Both the position numbers and the translations under genes were made by a program. Below, piece after piece: positions 8,851 to 20,340 of a stretch of DNA of 64,000 nucleotides. The stretch is from Fulvia fulva (Eukaryota > Ascomycota > Dothideomycetes > Mycosphaerellales > Mycosphaerellaceae), in NCBI RefSeq assembly GCF_020509005.1, contig NC_063022.1, positions 3,038,001-3,102,000 on the forward strand. The letters are read 5' to 3'. The number at the start of each line of letters is the position of its first letter. Position 1 is the first letter of the stretch. The notes under the pieces were generated by a model, which saw only the letters and a list, made by a program, of their open reading frames with translations, made no database searches and was not told the DNA's origin.

Positions 8851-10742
8851 TAGTACGCCTACGATTCTCTAAACTATAGATAAACTAATTCTTATTATTC
8901 TTATATAGTACCTATACGCTATAAGGTATATAGATACGTTAGTTACGTAGGGCTTAGTAGTAGCTAGCCCCGTAACTATTACCCTAACTTTACTTCCTAA
9001 GGCTATACTAGCCTACTATTATACGTAGTAAATAATAATTAACCTACCGATCTATATTCGTAATAGGAAGAGGATAACGAAATATAATAATAAACGAAGG
9101 GGCGATAAAGTAAAGAGCGCCCTCGAAGGGCGGTAAACGAAGGGGGACGCGTAGAGTAACGACGCGCCCGGGAGAAACGGAACACGGAGACTATCTACTA
9201 TAACGACTATAACAACTATAAGCTACTAACTAGAAGAAGTAGTATACGAAACACGGTATAGACACGGTAGAATATACCGCGATTATATACGAAATTATAG
9301 CTACCCTTACGAGCGCTAATCTACCCTACGAACGCGCGATCCGTAGCCTCCTCGAGAGCTTAGCTAAAGCGATCTAGGAGCTACTACGGGCGACGAAGGC
9401 GCTAGCGCTAGTAAAGGAAGTGACGAACGCGGACCTCCTACGGAAGATCTAGGCGCTAGGAAGAGCTAGGCCGGCGATATATACCTAAGCGGCTATAGTA
9501 GCCGTAGAGTAACTAACGTACCGCGTTAGGCTAGTTTAGCGCGAGGTTACGATATATTTAGACAACCCTAAAGAAAGAGAGCGGGTAGCAATACTATCGT
9601 ACTAACGCCTCGTAGAGTAGGCGCGCTAGGCTAGTAAATAAGACATTATTATAGCCTAGAAGCTAAAAAGTAGAGACGTACGCTATACGCTCGTAACTAT
9701 AGTAAGGAAACCGACGCTACTATAGAGCGTAGCCTAGGCGGTCGAGGTACTAAGCGCGAAGAGCGTAGCGCCGGTCGCGCTAGTATACTAGGCCCTTATA
9801 TACGGTGTCCGAGTTAATACCTTTCTAGTAGATACTAGCCCGGTAGCAATAGGAGAGGCTATCGTAAAGGGTAACTAGGCTACTATCCTAGACCTCGTTA
9901 TTACCCGGGCGTACTAGCTAAAGAAGCCGGAACGAATAGAGCGGAAATACTCGTCGCTCGTACTCGCGTTTAAGTAAAATAATTAGAGGATCTAGGCTAT
10001 AGAGAAGGGACTAGTCCTAGCCTACTCGTACTACTACGTTAAAAAGTACGACTATACCTATATAGTAACCTAGTACTTCCGGTACTAGGGAATCGGGTAT
10101 ACTATAAAGTATTGTCGGTAGGAGACCTACTACGGCTACTACGCGAAGGTATATAATACCCGCGAATACCCCTAACCTAAGATAAGCAAGTACGCTAACT
10201 ACAGCGGGGACTATAAGGCGTAGATAGGCGGATAAAGAGTAAAGAGGTAGGTAGCGGAACAGGCGGTAGGAGCGCGCCTAGGTATACGCTAGGAATAAGG
10301 AGGAATAGCGATAGTACTATACCGTCTAAGAGTCGACGCCGACGGCTTCTAGCCGGTTATATATAGGAGTAAGAAGAGGCGGCTAAATAGTAATAGATAC
10401 TTAATATACGGAGCGGGCCGACTAGCGCTTACCGACCCCCGGGCTTAGGGGCTCGGATAGACGCGCCTCGATACGACGATATTCCGCCCTTACGGAGGTA
10501 GCGCGCCCTTACCGGTAGCTATACTAGCGACGCCGGCCCTACGATAAGATAGCGAAGGCGAGAGCGAGGGCGACGAGGACGACAATATAGTAGTAAACCT
10601 ACGGAGGTAGAATAGGGAACTATATCTAATATAATTATCTAACTATAAATAGTACGCCTACCTAGCTAACTATTATATAGTATAACGCTAATAAGAGTAA
10701 GGACAAGGCCTAGAAGCTACTCCTTAGCCTACTATACCCTAG
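8851..10742 (+). mobile_element. RIP-mutated 5' part of a second LINE family
   Basis: About 200 bp of non-coding lead is followed by a stop-riddled frame from about 9060 to 10620. When RIP-type stops are ignored it reads as a gag-like ORF1 with CCHC zinc knuckles at about 10060-10250 (YCRQET and related words). Immediately after, at about 10640-10700, another frame reads LTIIQYNANKSKDKA, the usual opening of a LINE AP endonuclease. The ORF2 remnant is cut off at about 10742, where Gypsy A sequence begins. The sequence differs clearly from the LINE at 3848-8836, so it is another family. It cannot be expressed. Confidence 0.7.
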
Positions 10743-13700
10743 CTCGATACTAGAGAACTTTTTAATAAGATACCTCCTATTGAACGGGCCTTACCCTACT
10801 AGTATTAGAGATTCCTAGTAAAGGGGCTTCCGCTTCTAATCTATATTACTATCTACTTTCGACTAAGGTCTCTCGTAACCGCTCGTATTAATAGGTCTTT
10901 TCTTGTTAGCTTTTCGCTTATATATAGTAAATATATGCGGTATCCTAATACCGGGTCTATATAACCCTACGTCTCGTTTCTAAGCCTACCTATTAATCTG
11001 GCCCTATTTCAGGATCTCCGTATACTAGTCGCCCTATACGGAGTATATATTTATAATAACCTACTCTCCTAGAGCGTTAGTAGTCACCTTAGCGCTTAAG
11101 TATTAGCGGTTCCCGAGTAGTCCTAGTAATTTCTTCGAATACGGGCTAAGGTCGAGGACATTTTCTCTTTATTATAATACGGGGCCGCGGTAGTTCTTAA
11201 AGTAGTCGAAGATAGTCGTGTCTATAGGCTTAGGTTTTAGCTTCGTTATACCTTCTTACCGATATCGACGCGCCGTATTATTAGAACACTCCGCCCCTAA
11301 TATATTTACTAAGGTCTCTCCGACTAGACTCGAAAAGCGGACTTGTTTCGAAACCGGACTTCTAATGCTTATAGCGGGTTAACTACCGTGAATTAACCCG
11401 CGTTTGTATGTTTCGAGGACTATAGAAGTTCTTAAAGAGTTTTGTACTTGTTAGTACCTATAATAGCCGTGAACATTATACTTTCACCTTTCCTACTAGC
11501 GATTGTTCCCTCCTATAATCTATCGTTATAGTTACGGCCTATTAGTCGTACCTTCCTATACTAAGGGCGGCTAAGGATCGTAGGCGAATCTAGATTAGCG
11601 GAGACAAACATATCGATCTAGTAGTATATACTAAACACCTAAGTATTAAGCTTTGAAATTACCCCCTTGAACTTCGCTCTTTTACCCGCTCCTCGAAAGG
11701 ACAAGTAGGCGCTAGGTACGATAGGCAAGCTAAACTTGTGTACTATCCTCGGGCTAATAATATTGACTTTAGATCTCTCGTTAAGCAGGGCTCGAGTCTA
11801 ACCTTTACTAGTCCTAAGCTCGGTAACTACCTAAGGGCTAGGTACTATTACAAAATCGTCTAGTATACTAGAGAGACCGATCTTTTTAATGTTTTTATAT
11901 AACTCGGCGGTAGGGACAGTATCCTTACTATATAACATTATTAAGAATATAGCTATAAAGCGAGCTTAATAATTATCCCGAAAGACTTCTTTATTAGCGC
12001 CTTCTTCCTCGTCTTTATAGGTAGCGACATAACTCGTACGGACTTTAGTCCCTTCTTAGTTAGCTAACTTACGGACGGTAGTAAGCTTAGACTATAGATT
12101 AGGGGTATTTACTACTCTCCTAAGCAAGGTAGTCTTAAACTAGCGACTATACCGAAACTAGTCCCGGGTATTAACGTTTAGAAACGTAGTCTAAAGGATT
12201 TGATCAATCTAATAGGTTACTCCCTCCTCCTTAGTAACGGGCCTATCTCCTATACCGTACTGTCGGACGTAGTTGTTAATCCTTATTGTCTTTATATTCT
12301 ATAACCGTTTACGCTATACGATTAGGGTATTAATAGGCCCTACCGGCTGTTCCGAGGGCGTAGGCCTTAACTTAGCTCGAGGCTTAGGTATCCTTCTAAG
12401 AGTCTCCCCTAACGCTACCGTTAACTAGCTTCTACTAGCCCTAGAACCGGCGTCTCTAATTATCTCTACCTCCTACTAACCGAGTTCTTCCTACCGGATC
12501 TCCTCTTCGAGTTCTTATCGTATAGCTTTAGCGGCCTCGGCTCGTACCCTTAATACCTATGTACTAGACCTAGTTCGAGGATTCGGGTTCTTTATAATTC
12601 CTACTAGAGCTTTGCCTCGAGATTTATTACTCTAGATTAGGTAGGCCTTAACCTTAAACTCGTCGTAGTTTATAATCCTACACCCTTATAGAGCCGGTTC
12701 TTCTTCTTCCTTAAACTAGATCTAGTAACTACTAGCGGCCGTCAGTTACTACCTAGATCTAACATCTTAAGGGCCGTATTCTATAAGGTGTCGGTTGTTA
12801 GGTAGAGGTTTAGAGTAGGTAGGAAGCTTTACGCTTAAGACACTAGTATAATCTCGACCTATCTATTGTTTCCGAAGCGTAGGGATTTTTATGTCCTTAT
12901 TAAATAGAATCGGGCTATAGTGTTCCTTAAGCTACGGAAGTATATAAAGGAGCTTAGGTTTACTATAGTCTCGTCGGAAGTTAAACTTAGGGGGATTTAG
13001 ATCGGTCTTCTTTCCTAGGTACTACTAGTTGTTCGTCGCTAAAAAGACATACCCTTATAAGATAAGGAATAGTATCGCGGGGTACCTATTAGCCTAGTAT
13101 TCCGTACTACTATAGTTATAATAGTACCTATTAAGCGCTTTAGACTACTCGAGGTTCTATAACTACGGGCGCTATATTAAGTAAACCTACGGTTTAGGCA
13201 CTCGATCGGGGTTCTCTAGTTATATAGACCTTTGATTTTCACTAGGGTTAAAGGTTCTAATCTTCGCCGCGCGACCTCGTTAGTAAGCTCGAATACTTAT
13301 TTCTACTATCTTCTATATAAGGTCATCGTCGATAGTAGTAGAAATAGCTATTTTATTAAGTATATTAACCTAGGGATCAAGCCCCGTATCTACTTTATAA
13401 CTGACCGATAAAGCTACGGTAAAGTAAGTAGAAAGTCAGTATATACGGCCTTCTATCCTTCTTTACTATTAGCGATACTTGTCGCCTCGTCTAGTATCTT
13501 TTAAAAGCGCCGAAACTTCTTAGGCTACTTTAGATAGAGTCTACATTTCTTATAAACTACCTTAGTAACTAACTCTAGGGGCCTCTAAAGTAGAAGACGG
13601 CTACGGGAGCTATTATCGAGGTCTTCGGGATCAATTAGGTTACTAGAGGCTACGAAGAGACGAATAAACTCCTTTATATCCTATTCCTTAGGGCTTTTCC

Positions 13701-13862
13701 CTTTCTTAGCCCGGACTATCTCTTTAAGATATTCTCGACTTCCTAATATCGAATAGGTATCGAATCTCGAAAATTTAGCTAAGAAGGACCTCCTAAAGGT
13801 GCTCCGCCTTACTTACTATCCCTCTAACCTTATTACTAGACGTCGGATAGTAGTCTCGTAGC
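10743..13862 (-). mobile_element. Gypsy family A remnant (gag to start of reverse transcriptase)
   Basis: The reverse complement matches the Gypsy A element on the other strand: 13862 to about 13200 corresponds to 26500-27130, and about 13170 down to 10743 corresponds to 37731-40220. It covers the gag region, a retropepsin-like segment (near 11700-11900) and the lead into the reverse transcriptase. RIP-type stops occur throughout and there is no usable frame. The element stops at 10743 against LINE family 2. It lacks the Copia insertion present in the plus-strand copy and so preserves the uninterrupted target sequence. Confidence 0.8.
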
Positions 13863-14133
13863 TTACGCGTAGGTATATATACTTACCGGTTTGCGGGCCG
13901 TGAGATATATATAGTTATCCTAAAAGATAATAAATCTGAAATTCTTAGATTCCCGTGATTTCGCCTTATAGAGAGATTCCTCGTAGATCCTACCTTCCTA
14001 CTAAGGTCGCCTCCTAACTATATATGTCTTAGTAGTACCCTTATACACCCCTACTACGTAATTAACTATTAAAGGTTAACGAGATTCGACGCGCAAATTT
14101 CAGGGTCTAAAGGGGGCCCTTAGCTCGTTAATA
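13863..14133 (-). repeat. Gypsy A LTR, truncated at its 3' end
   Basis: The reverse complement matches the first about 270 bp of the 331-bp LTR at 48230-48560, including the terminal TATTAACGAG (TGTTAACGAG before RIP). The last 60 or so LTR bases, the leader and the N-terminal gag region are missing, because at 13862 the sequence passes straight into the middle of gag. A deletion after insertion explains this. Confidence 0.75.
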
Positions 14134-15100
14134 TATCCTCTCCTATTACAAAACTGTCCCTAGTTTTAGCTCCTATATACCTAATATAAACTCAGAAACT
14201 ATACCTATAAGTTATACATAAGGAAGGCGGATCCGGCGTCTAGTTAAGTAGTTAGTCTAGAGATATTAAGGAGATCGTAAGTCTATTCTATAACGGGCTA
14301 AGGAGACTAAGTCAAAGTCTAGTCTTCGTAGTAAGCCTACTCTTAACTTAAGGATATAGCCTAGAAATTAGCTAAGTACGCTAGAAACTAGTAACTAGAA
14401 CTAGAAGCTAGTCAAATCAAGGTTAGAAATCAAAACTACTAAGTAAACTCCTTACGCCTAAAAAACAATGAAATCCTATCCCTCCTTTAACCTAAATCCT
14501 AGTGAATTTGGCTATCTCCTCCGTAGTAAGGTCATAAGGCTATACCTATAGTCTCGTCGGCTTAGATTCTAGTTCCGGAAGTATAGTAGCTCTACTAATG
14601 CCTATTAGAAGTATATTGTCATCTTCTTCGTCGTTAGATTCGGACGTAATAGGTCGATTCTTGTTCGGAAGATCGCCTTTTTCGATATTTACGATAATAA
14701 CCCTATCCTCTAGTACTATAATGTCTTTAGCTTTAGGAAGATTAAGCTCCGGGTCCGGTCTTAACTATAGGATTAGCTTTAGGTTGTCTCGGGCTTATAT
14801 ACCCTTTAACCTCGTACGATTAAGCTCCTCGAGGACGTATATACTAAATCCCGAGTATACCTTAGCTATATAATACGGCCTAAGCTAGCGGTAACTAATC
14901 TTTCTAGATAAGTCATCCTTATACGGCTTGTCGAACTTAACTATAAGATCCCCGACCTAGAACTCCTTAAAGTTAATACTACGTTTAGTATCGAAGTATT
15001 CCTTACTTAGGGTACGAAGCCTTACTCTCCGTAACTATAACTCCTAAAGACTTATATCCCGTACCTAATACTTATCGAAAAGTCGGATCGAGGTCGGAGA
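14134..15100 (-). mobile_element. Gypsy A 3' end of pol and 3' non-coding region
   Basis: The reverse complement matches 47250-48229 of the plus-strand Gypsy A: the C-terminal end of the integrase part (14640-15060) and the 3' non-coding stretch before the LTR, including the purine-rich tract next to the LTR (GGGAGGATAT at 48221, here inverted at 14131-14145). It joins the LTR at 14133. The match is lost near 15060-15100. All frames contain RIP-type stops. Confidence 0.75.
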
Positions 15101-15522
15101 GCGGAATATTAACGAGGACTATCTATTCGATAGCCCTTATTAAGACGAGTAATCTACTTAAGTAGTAGCGACCCGCCTACGCTAGCGGCGGCGTAATTAT
15201 AGTATAAAGAACCCTAAAACTGAGGTTCTGTTCCCCTAACGGTAGATACTAGAGTTACGGAGTTACGGAGGATAACTACCTAATAAGGAAGCGCGACCTT
15301 ACCCCGAATAGTAGCGAAGGATAGTAACTAACGAGAGCTATAGTCTTACGAACATTCTATACTAAGAGCTAAACCGGGGAACAAACTAAGGAAAAACCTA
15401 GGATATAAGCTAAGGCCTACTATATAGAAAGTAGAGGCTAACGATAAATAATATAGCGTAGACAACCCTATATACGGAGGCGGAAAACTTACTAGAGGAT
15501 AACAAATACCTAGCCCGGGTAT
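15101..15522. other. Unassigned RIP-mutated DNA
   Basis: TpA-rich sequence between the Gypsy A remnant and the next LINE copy. A small direct repeat (GAGTTACG/GAGTTACGGAGG, about 15252-15272) is the only structure seen. No gene or recognisable domain. Confidence 0.45.
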
Positions 15523-18500
15523 ATAGATAGATAGATAGATTTGTTATTCCCCTGTTCTAGGACCCTATCCGGCCTATATAGGTATATATCTATTGTTATG
15601 TACAAAGGGAAACCCGAATAGGTGAAAACCCTTCCCGCCCCCGACTACTCCTTGTCTAGATTAGCTTTCCCTCTGAACGTACGTAGTCTATGTCACTACC
15701 CCGTTAGCCCCCGCTCCTAGCCGGTCTCGTCGCGCTACGTCTTGTCCTCTCTTCCTATACTACTCCTACTAGGCGGTACTGTTCTAGCTAGCCCTTCTCT
15801 AGTATCTAGTTCGTAATACGCCGTAGGTCCTTAGCGTTATTAAGAAGTGCCCTAATCGTCCGGTTCCTCGCCTTTACTATCTACTCCCCCCTTCCTAGCG
15901 ACTACCTCGGATAGACGAGGAGTGCGTGCCGTACGTTCTAGGAGCGATAGCCGTAGGGGTAGCTAGTATTCGTGTATTCTAGAACCTTCCTCTATAATAG
16001 GTACCCCTAGAGGCCGATGTGTTCGCTTCGTAGTTAGGTTACTATACTACTCTATACCCTCGAAAGGCGGTAGTAGATAAGCTTCGGGGGGTACTTGACC
16101 GCGGATTTTATAGCTAACTATTCCTTAGGTTGTCCCGCTAGCTAAGGGCGTCTACTATGCCCTATAACCTAGTGGTTCTACCTCTCTTTCTATAGTTGCT
16201 CTATAAACGATTTCTTACCTTCCTATTATATTACTAGCTATTCGTCCCTTGCCCGGTAGTTCGGCTCGTTTCCGGGTCGAATGCCCTTATACGCTAGTAC
16301 TAATTCGCGGGCCCTTACGACTTTACTAGCGATAACCTTCTATACTAGGTACTATACCGACTTGCCTAAGTAGGAGGTCCGTAGTCCCTAGATATATAGG
16401 TCGATCGGCGGTATAGTAGTCTCGTACTTAAGTATCCTTATTAGTATCGACTTATATACCCCGGTAACCTTCCTTAGGTATTAGTTCTAGATCTTTACTA
16501 ACGGCGCGACGAGTCCCTTTAATAGGTAGGCCCTCTCGCCTAAGGACTACACTTAGCTACTATAGGTAAGGACTAGCCGTATAATAGCCGTATATAGAAG
16601 TCGTAACTACCGGAAGTCCGCCCCCTATATAGACGTAGTGAGCCTCTAGTATAATACTATATTCTGTTTAGCTTTCCGTAATATTGCCTATACGTACTTC
16701 CTCTACCGTAGCGCCGGGTCTACCTATAGTCCGAGGATCCTAAGCTGATTTGCCGGGTTAGTCGTATACCCCTATATCTAGATAGAAGCTTATATATTGT
16801 GGAACCGTAGCCGGCGCGTAAAGTATATTAGATTGTCCTTTTCTAGGGCAAACCGAGCCCCGTACCTCCTAGCCTAGTCCTTATAGATCTTGTGCTTCTC
16901 TTCTAGTAGCCTATAGTTCTCCTTAGTCGAGGAAGACTACGCTAGGATGTTTATGTCGTCTACGAAGCCGCTCGTAGCGGTGTTCTAGGATTCTAGGGCT
17001 AGGAGTAGCGTCGCTATAAAGAAGAGGAACAGAATAGGTACTAGCGTTAAGCCTTACGGGATTCTAGTATAGACTACTTAAAATAGGCTTCTATACTAGC
17101 CGACTAGGATCGACGTACTACGGTTTTGGAGGTAGGACCGTACGAAGTTAACAAGCCACTTAGGGAGTCCTTTCGACCTTAGGATATAGAGTAGCCGCGG
17201 GTATAATACGTAGTCGAAGGCTCCCGATATGTCTAGGCTAAGTAAGGAAGCCACCTTGTCCCTATTCTTATACTAGATAGCCTTTACCTAAGAGGTAATA
17301 AGTTCTATCGCGGATAGCGTCGATCGCTATAGGCGCGTACCTATCTAGGTGTCCGGGAGTAGGGAGTGTTCCTCTACCGCCTCGGAGAGTCTCGTTATAA
17401 CTAGCTTCTTAAGCGCCTTCCTAAGAGTGTTAAGGAGCGTAATTAGGCGGTACGACTTTACCTACGTATAGTCTTCCTTCTACGGCTTACGTAGGACCAC
17501 TATCGTTAATTATTTAAAAGCTATCGGGTGGTATCCGGTCTATAGGCAGGCGTTAAAGATCGCTATAACTACTAGGGCTAGTTGATCTCTACACTTCTTT
17601 AGTAGCTCGTTTAGGATCCTATCCGGCCCCGGGGCTTTCTTCGCCGGTAACTTCCTTAGTATAGCGGCAACTTCTCCCTCGGACACCTCCTATTAGACCG
17701 CGATACTAGGGGCTAGGGGAGTAGAGCTGTTTATGTCGCTTAGATTAGCCTCGACTAGGGGCGGGAAGAACTTACTAGCTAGTAGACGCGCCTTAGCCTC
17801 GGGGTCGCTAACCGGGCTACTAGGCGATTGTAGCGCTAGGATAGAGAAGGAGGGGCCCTATATAGGGTCCTATCGGGCCTATTTCGCTAGCTTCTATATC
17901 CTCTCTAGCTTGCCGGCGATTTCTTCTACTATAGCCCTCTAGCCGACTGCTTTCTCCCTTCGTATTATAGCTTTCTTCTATTAGTATGCCTCCCTATATA
18001 CGTTCTAGGCCTCCTCGCTATAGCTACTCGTCTATACCCGGCGGGCTCTCCTTACTTCTCTTACTACCGTAGTATACCCCGGCGTCTAGTATAGTTTAGA
18101 CTATGTCGTTAGTTAGGTAAGCGGAACGTAAAGTAAGGTCGCTTTTCTTATTTCGTCTATCAACCCCTAGACTACTTCGTCTATCTCGTCTTTACTGTTA
18201 TATTGCTACTACGCGATCTAGACTAGCCTCTTAGAGTCATCGAGATACGCCTAGATATTGGCCTAGTAGGCCTTTCCCTAGTTTAGCTTAGGGGTTCTCG
18301 CTAGTATACGTTATATCTATATCGTAATAGAGGTCCTAACTAGTATATAGTCTAACGACGCCTCGAGTTTATGTTCGATCCTATAGTAGGTTACCGTATA
18401 GTAGTAGCTATCTAAGATCTAGGAGAGGTCGATCGTGCCTTAGAGTCCCCCTCTCTTCTAGGTACTTAGGTCCTTTAAGGTATTAAGGGCAATTACGTTA

Positions 18501-19908
18501 CTCGCTATTAAGTCGAGTACTTCGTCGGCTATAGGGTGCGGCTATATAAGGCTTTCCTAGGAAGGGTAGTATATATTAAAGTCTCCTACTACGATGTAGC
18601 ACCCTTGTCTCTTAAGCGCACTGTCTAGGTGTCTATAGACCCCTAGGTCGCGGCTAGACCTCGAGGCTAGCGGTTATATATATAGGTTGTGTATCTAGGT
18701 ACTACCTACGTAGAGGGTAGTAATATCGCCCCCGCCTTCTTCGTCTACGTAGTACACTACCTCCTAGTCGGGTTCTAGTATGTCCTTACTAATATAGAAG
18801 CACGTACGGGGTCTACCGTCGCCTCGTAGGTATGTCGTATAGCCTAGTAACTTGTAGGTCGTTAGTCTCTTATAGTACGGGTTAATCTATAGCTCCTAGA
18901 TTATAAGGACGTAGTAGACGCGCGGGTCCGCCTCGTATAGGAAATGGTTCTGGACTACATCCTTACTATAGTTAACGTTATACTAGATAATACTAAGCGT
19001 GTCGAGGCTAGTTATCGGTATCGACAATCATTTCCTCTATATCGTTAAATGTCCTACTACCCTATACGTCCTAGTCTACGCCTATCGGCTATATACTAAA
19101 GGGGAGCCGGGCCTAGTTAGATTCCCTCGCCGTAGCTAGTAGAGCACGTGGCCTCCCGTACGCCCTAGGTTACGTATCCTTTATATCGTTCTCGGCCCTA
19201 GGGCGCTTATACCCGACCGCCGCTAGTTAGTTCCGGTATAGGCTAGCCTTACGGTCGCCGTAGAATCTTAGGGCGACGGTTCTGTTTGTGATTACCTTGT
19301 TTTTCGCTAGTTTCCGCTATAGGCATTCCGTACTATACGATAGGTAGTGCCCCGGACAGTTCGCGTACCGTCTCGTAGTCGATATATAGTCCCTAGATAT
19401 ATAGTCTCCTATATAGTTCGAGTAGGCCTACTTATTTATACACGTGTAGGTTTAGTGTCTATACTGTTAGCATTTGAAGCATTAGAGGACACGAAAGGAT
19501 AAGGAGTGCTTTTCTACTGTCTTAAGGCTATATTACTAGACTAGGCCTTGTTCTATCGCTAGATCCGCCGCTTTCGCGTCTATAGCTATACTATTAGCGC
19601 CGAGGCCTTCTTACCTTATAGCCATTTCCTATAGAGCCAAGTCGCCTTCTAGATTAGAGAGTTAAGAGTGACCGGGTTGTCCTCTTAGAGAGCGCGTAGG
19701 TGACCCTAGTTAGTTAGGTCAAACTCCTTAGGTATAGCGTAGACTAGGATCGTAAATTGTTTCGTTAAGACCTTTACTAATACCGTAACCTTAGATACCT
19801 ACTATAGCTGTGCCTCTAGGTGCCTCCTAGTAGTAGTAGAGCTAGTATCGATCTATAGAGTGCCGTTAGACTGTTAGTTCACTACGACCACCCCTAGTTC
19901 TTTAATTC

Positions 19909-20050
19909 GTAGGCCTACTTATTTGTATACGTATAGGTTTAGTATCTATACTATTAGCATTTAAAGCATTAGAGGACACGAAAGGATAAGGAGTCCTTTT
20001 CTACTATCTTGAGGCTATATTGCTAGACTAGGCCTTGTTCTATCGCTAGA
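19909..20050 (-). repeat. Second copy of ORF1 zinc-knuckle segment
   Basis: About 142 bp starting GTAGGCCTACTTATTTGTAT repeat the segment at about 19424-19563 of the same element (7745-7886 of the intact LINE). The repeat is joined in the same orientation to a point well upstream in ORF1. It differs from the first segment by scattered C/T changes. Confidence 0.8.
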
Positions 20051-20054
20051 TAGT

Positions 20055-20173
20055 ATATATATACGTATAGGTTTAGTATCTATACTATTAGTATTTAAAG
20101 TATTAGAGGACACGAAAGGATAAGGAGTCCTTTTCTACTATCTTAAGGCTATATTGCTAGACTAGGCCTTGTT
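20055..20173 (-). repeat. Third copy of ORF1 zinc-knuckle segment
   Basis: About 119 bp repeating the preceding unit, starting near ATACGTATAGGTTTAG and ending at AGGCCTTGTTT. It is closer to the second unit than to the first, sharing GGAGTCCTTTT where the first has GGAGTGCTTTT. The unit ends at the boundary with the Copia LTR. Confidence 0.75.
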
Positions 20174-20340
20174 TATAGGATAGCGTGTATCTATATATAG
20201 TATCGCCGGTATTAGTATAGGTAGATACTAGGTGTCCGGATGTTTACTAGCCTATAGGCTAGTAAACCCTAGTCACGTGACCTAGTCACATAACACACCT
20301 ACACCTATATACTTGTCCTACGGCCTATATGTTCTTAACA
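20174..20340 (-). repeat. Copia 2 3' LTR, truncated
   Basis: Matches 25470-25636 almost exactly, including CTAGTCACGTGA and CACACCTA, and ends TTCTTAACA. The outer part of the LTR (equivalent of 25403-25469) is missing at the junction with the LINE at 20173. Confidence 0.8.

Larger units (their letters stand above)
15523..20173 (-). mobile_element. RIP-mutated LINE with rearranged 5' end (copy 3 of 5)
   Basis: The copy begins with the GATA-repeat tail (15523-15541) and follows the intact LINE through 3' UTR, ORF2 (about 15710-19040) and ORF1 to about 19908, which corresponds to 8230 in the intact copy. There it jumps back twice to the zinc-knuckle part of ORF1 (see the two repeat entries) and never reaches the 5' UTR. 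RIP-type stops break both frames. The right end lies directly against a truncated Copia LTR, and I find no convincing target-site duplication. Confidence 0.85.

Noticed and set aside
17733..17942. 69-codon frame on the plus strand (mirrored at 31005-31214)
   Set aside because: Antisense shadow of RIP-mutated LINE ORF2, conserved only because the element is.
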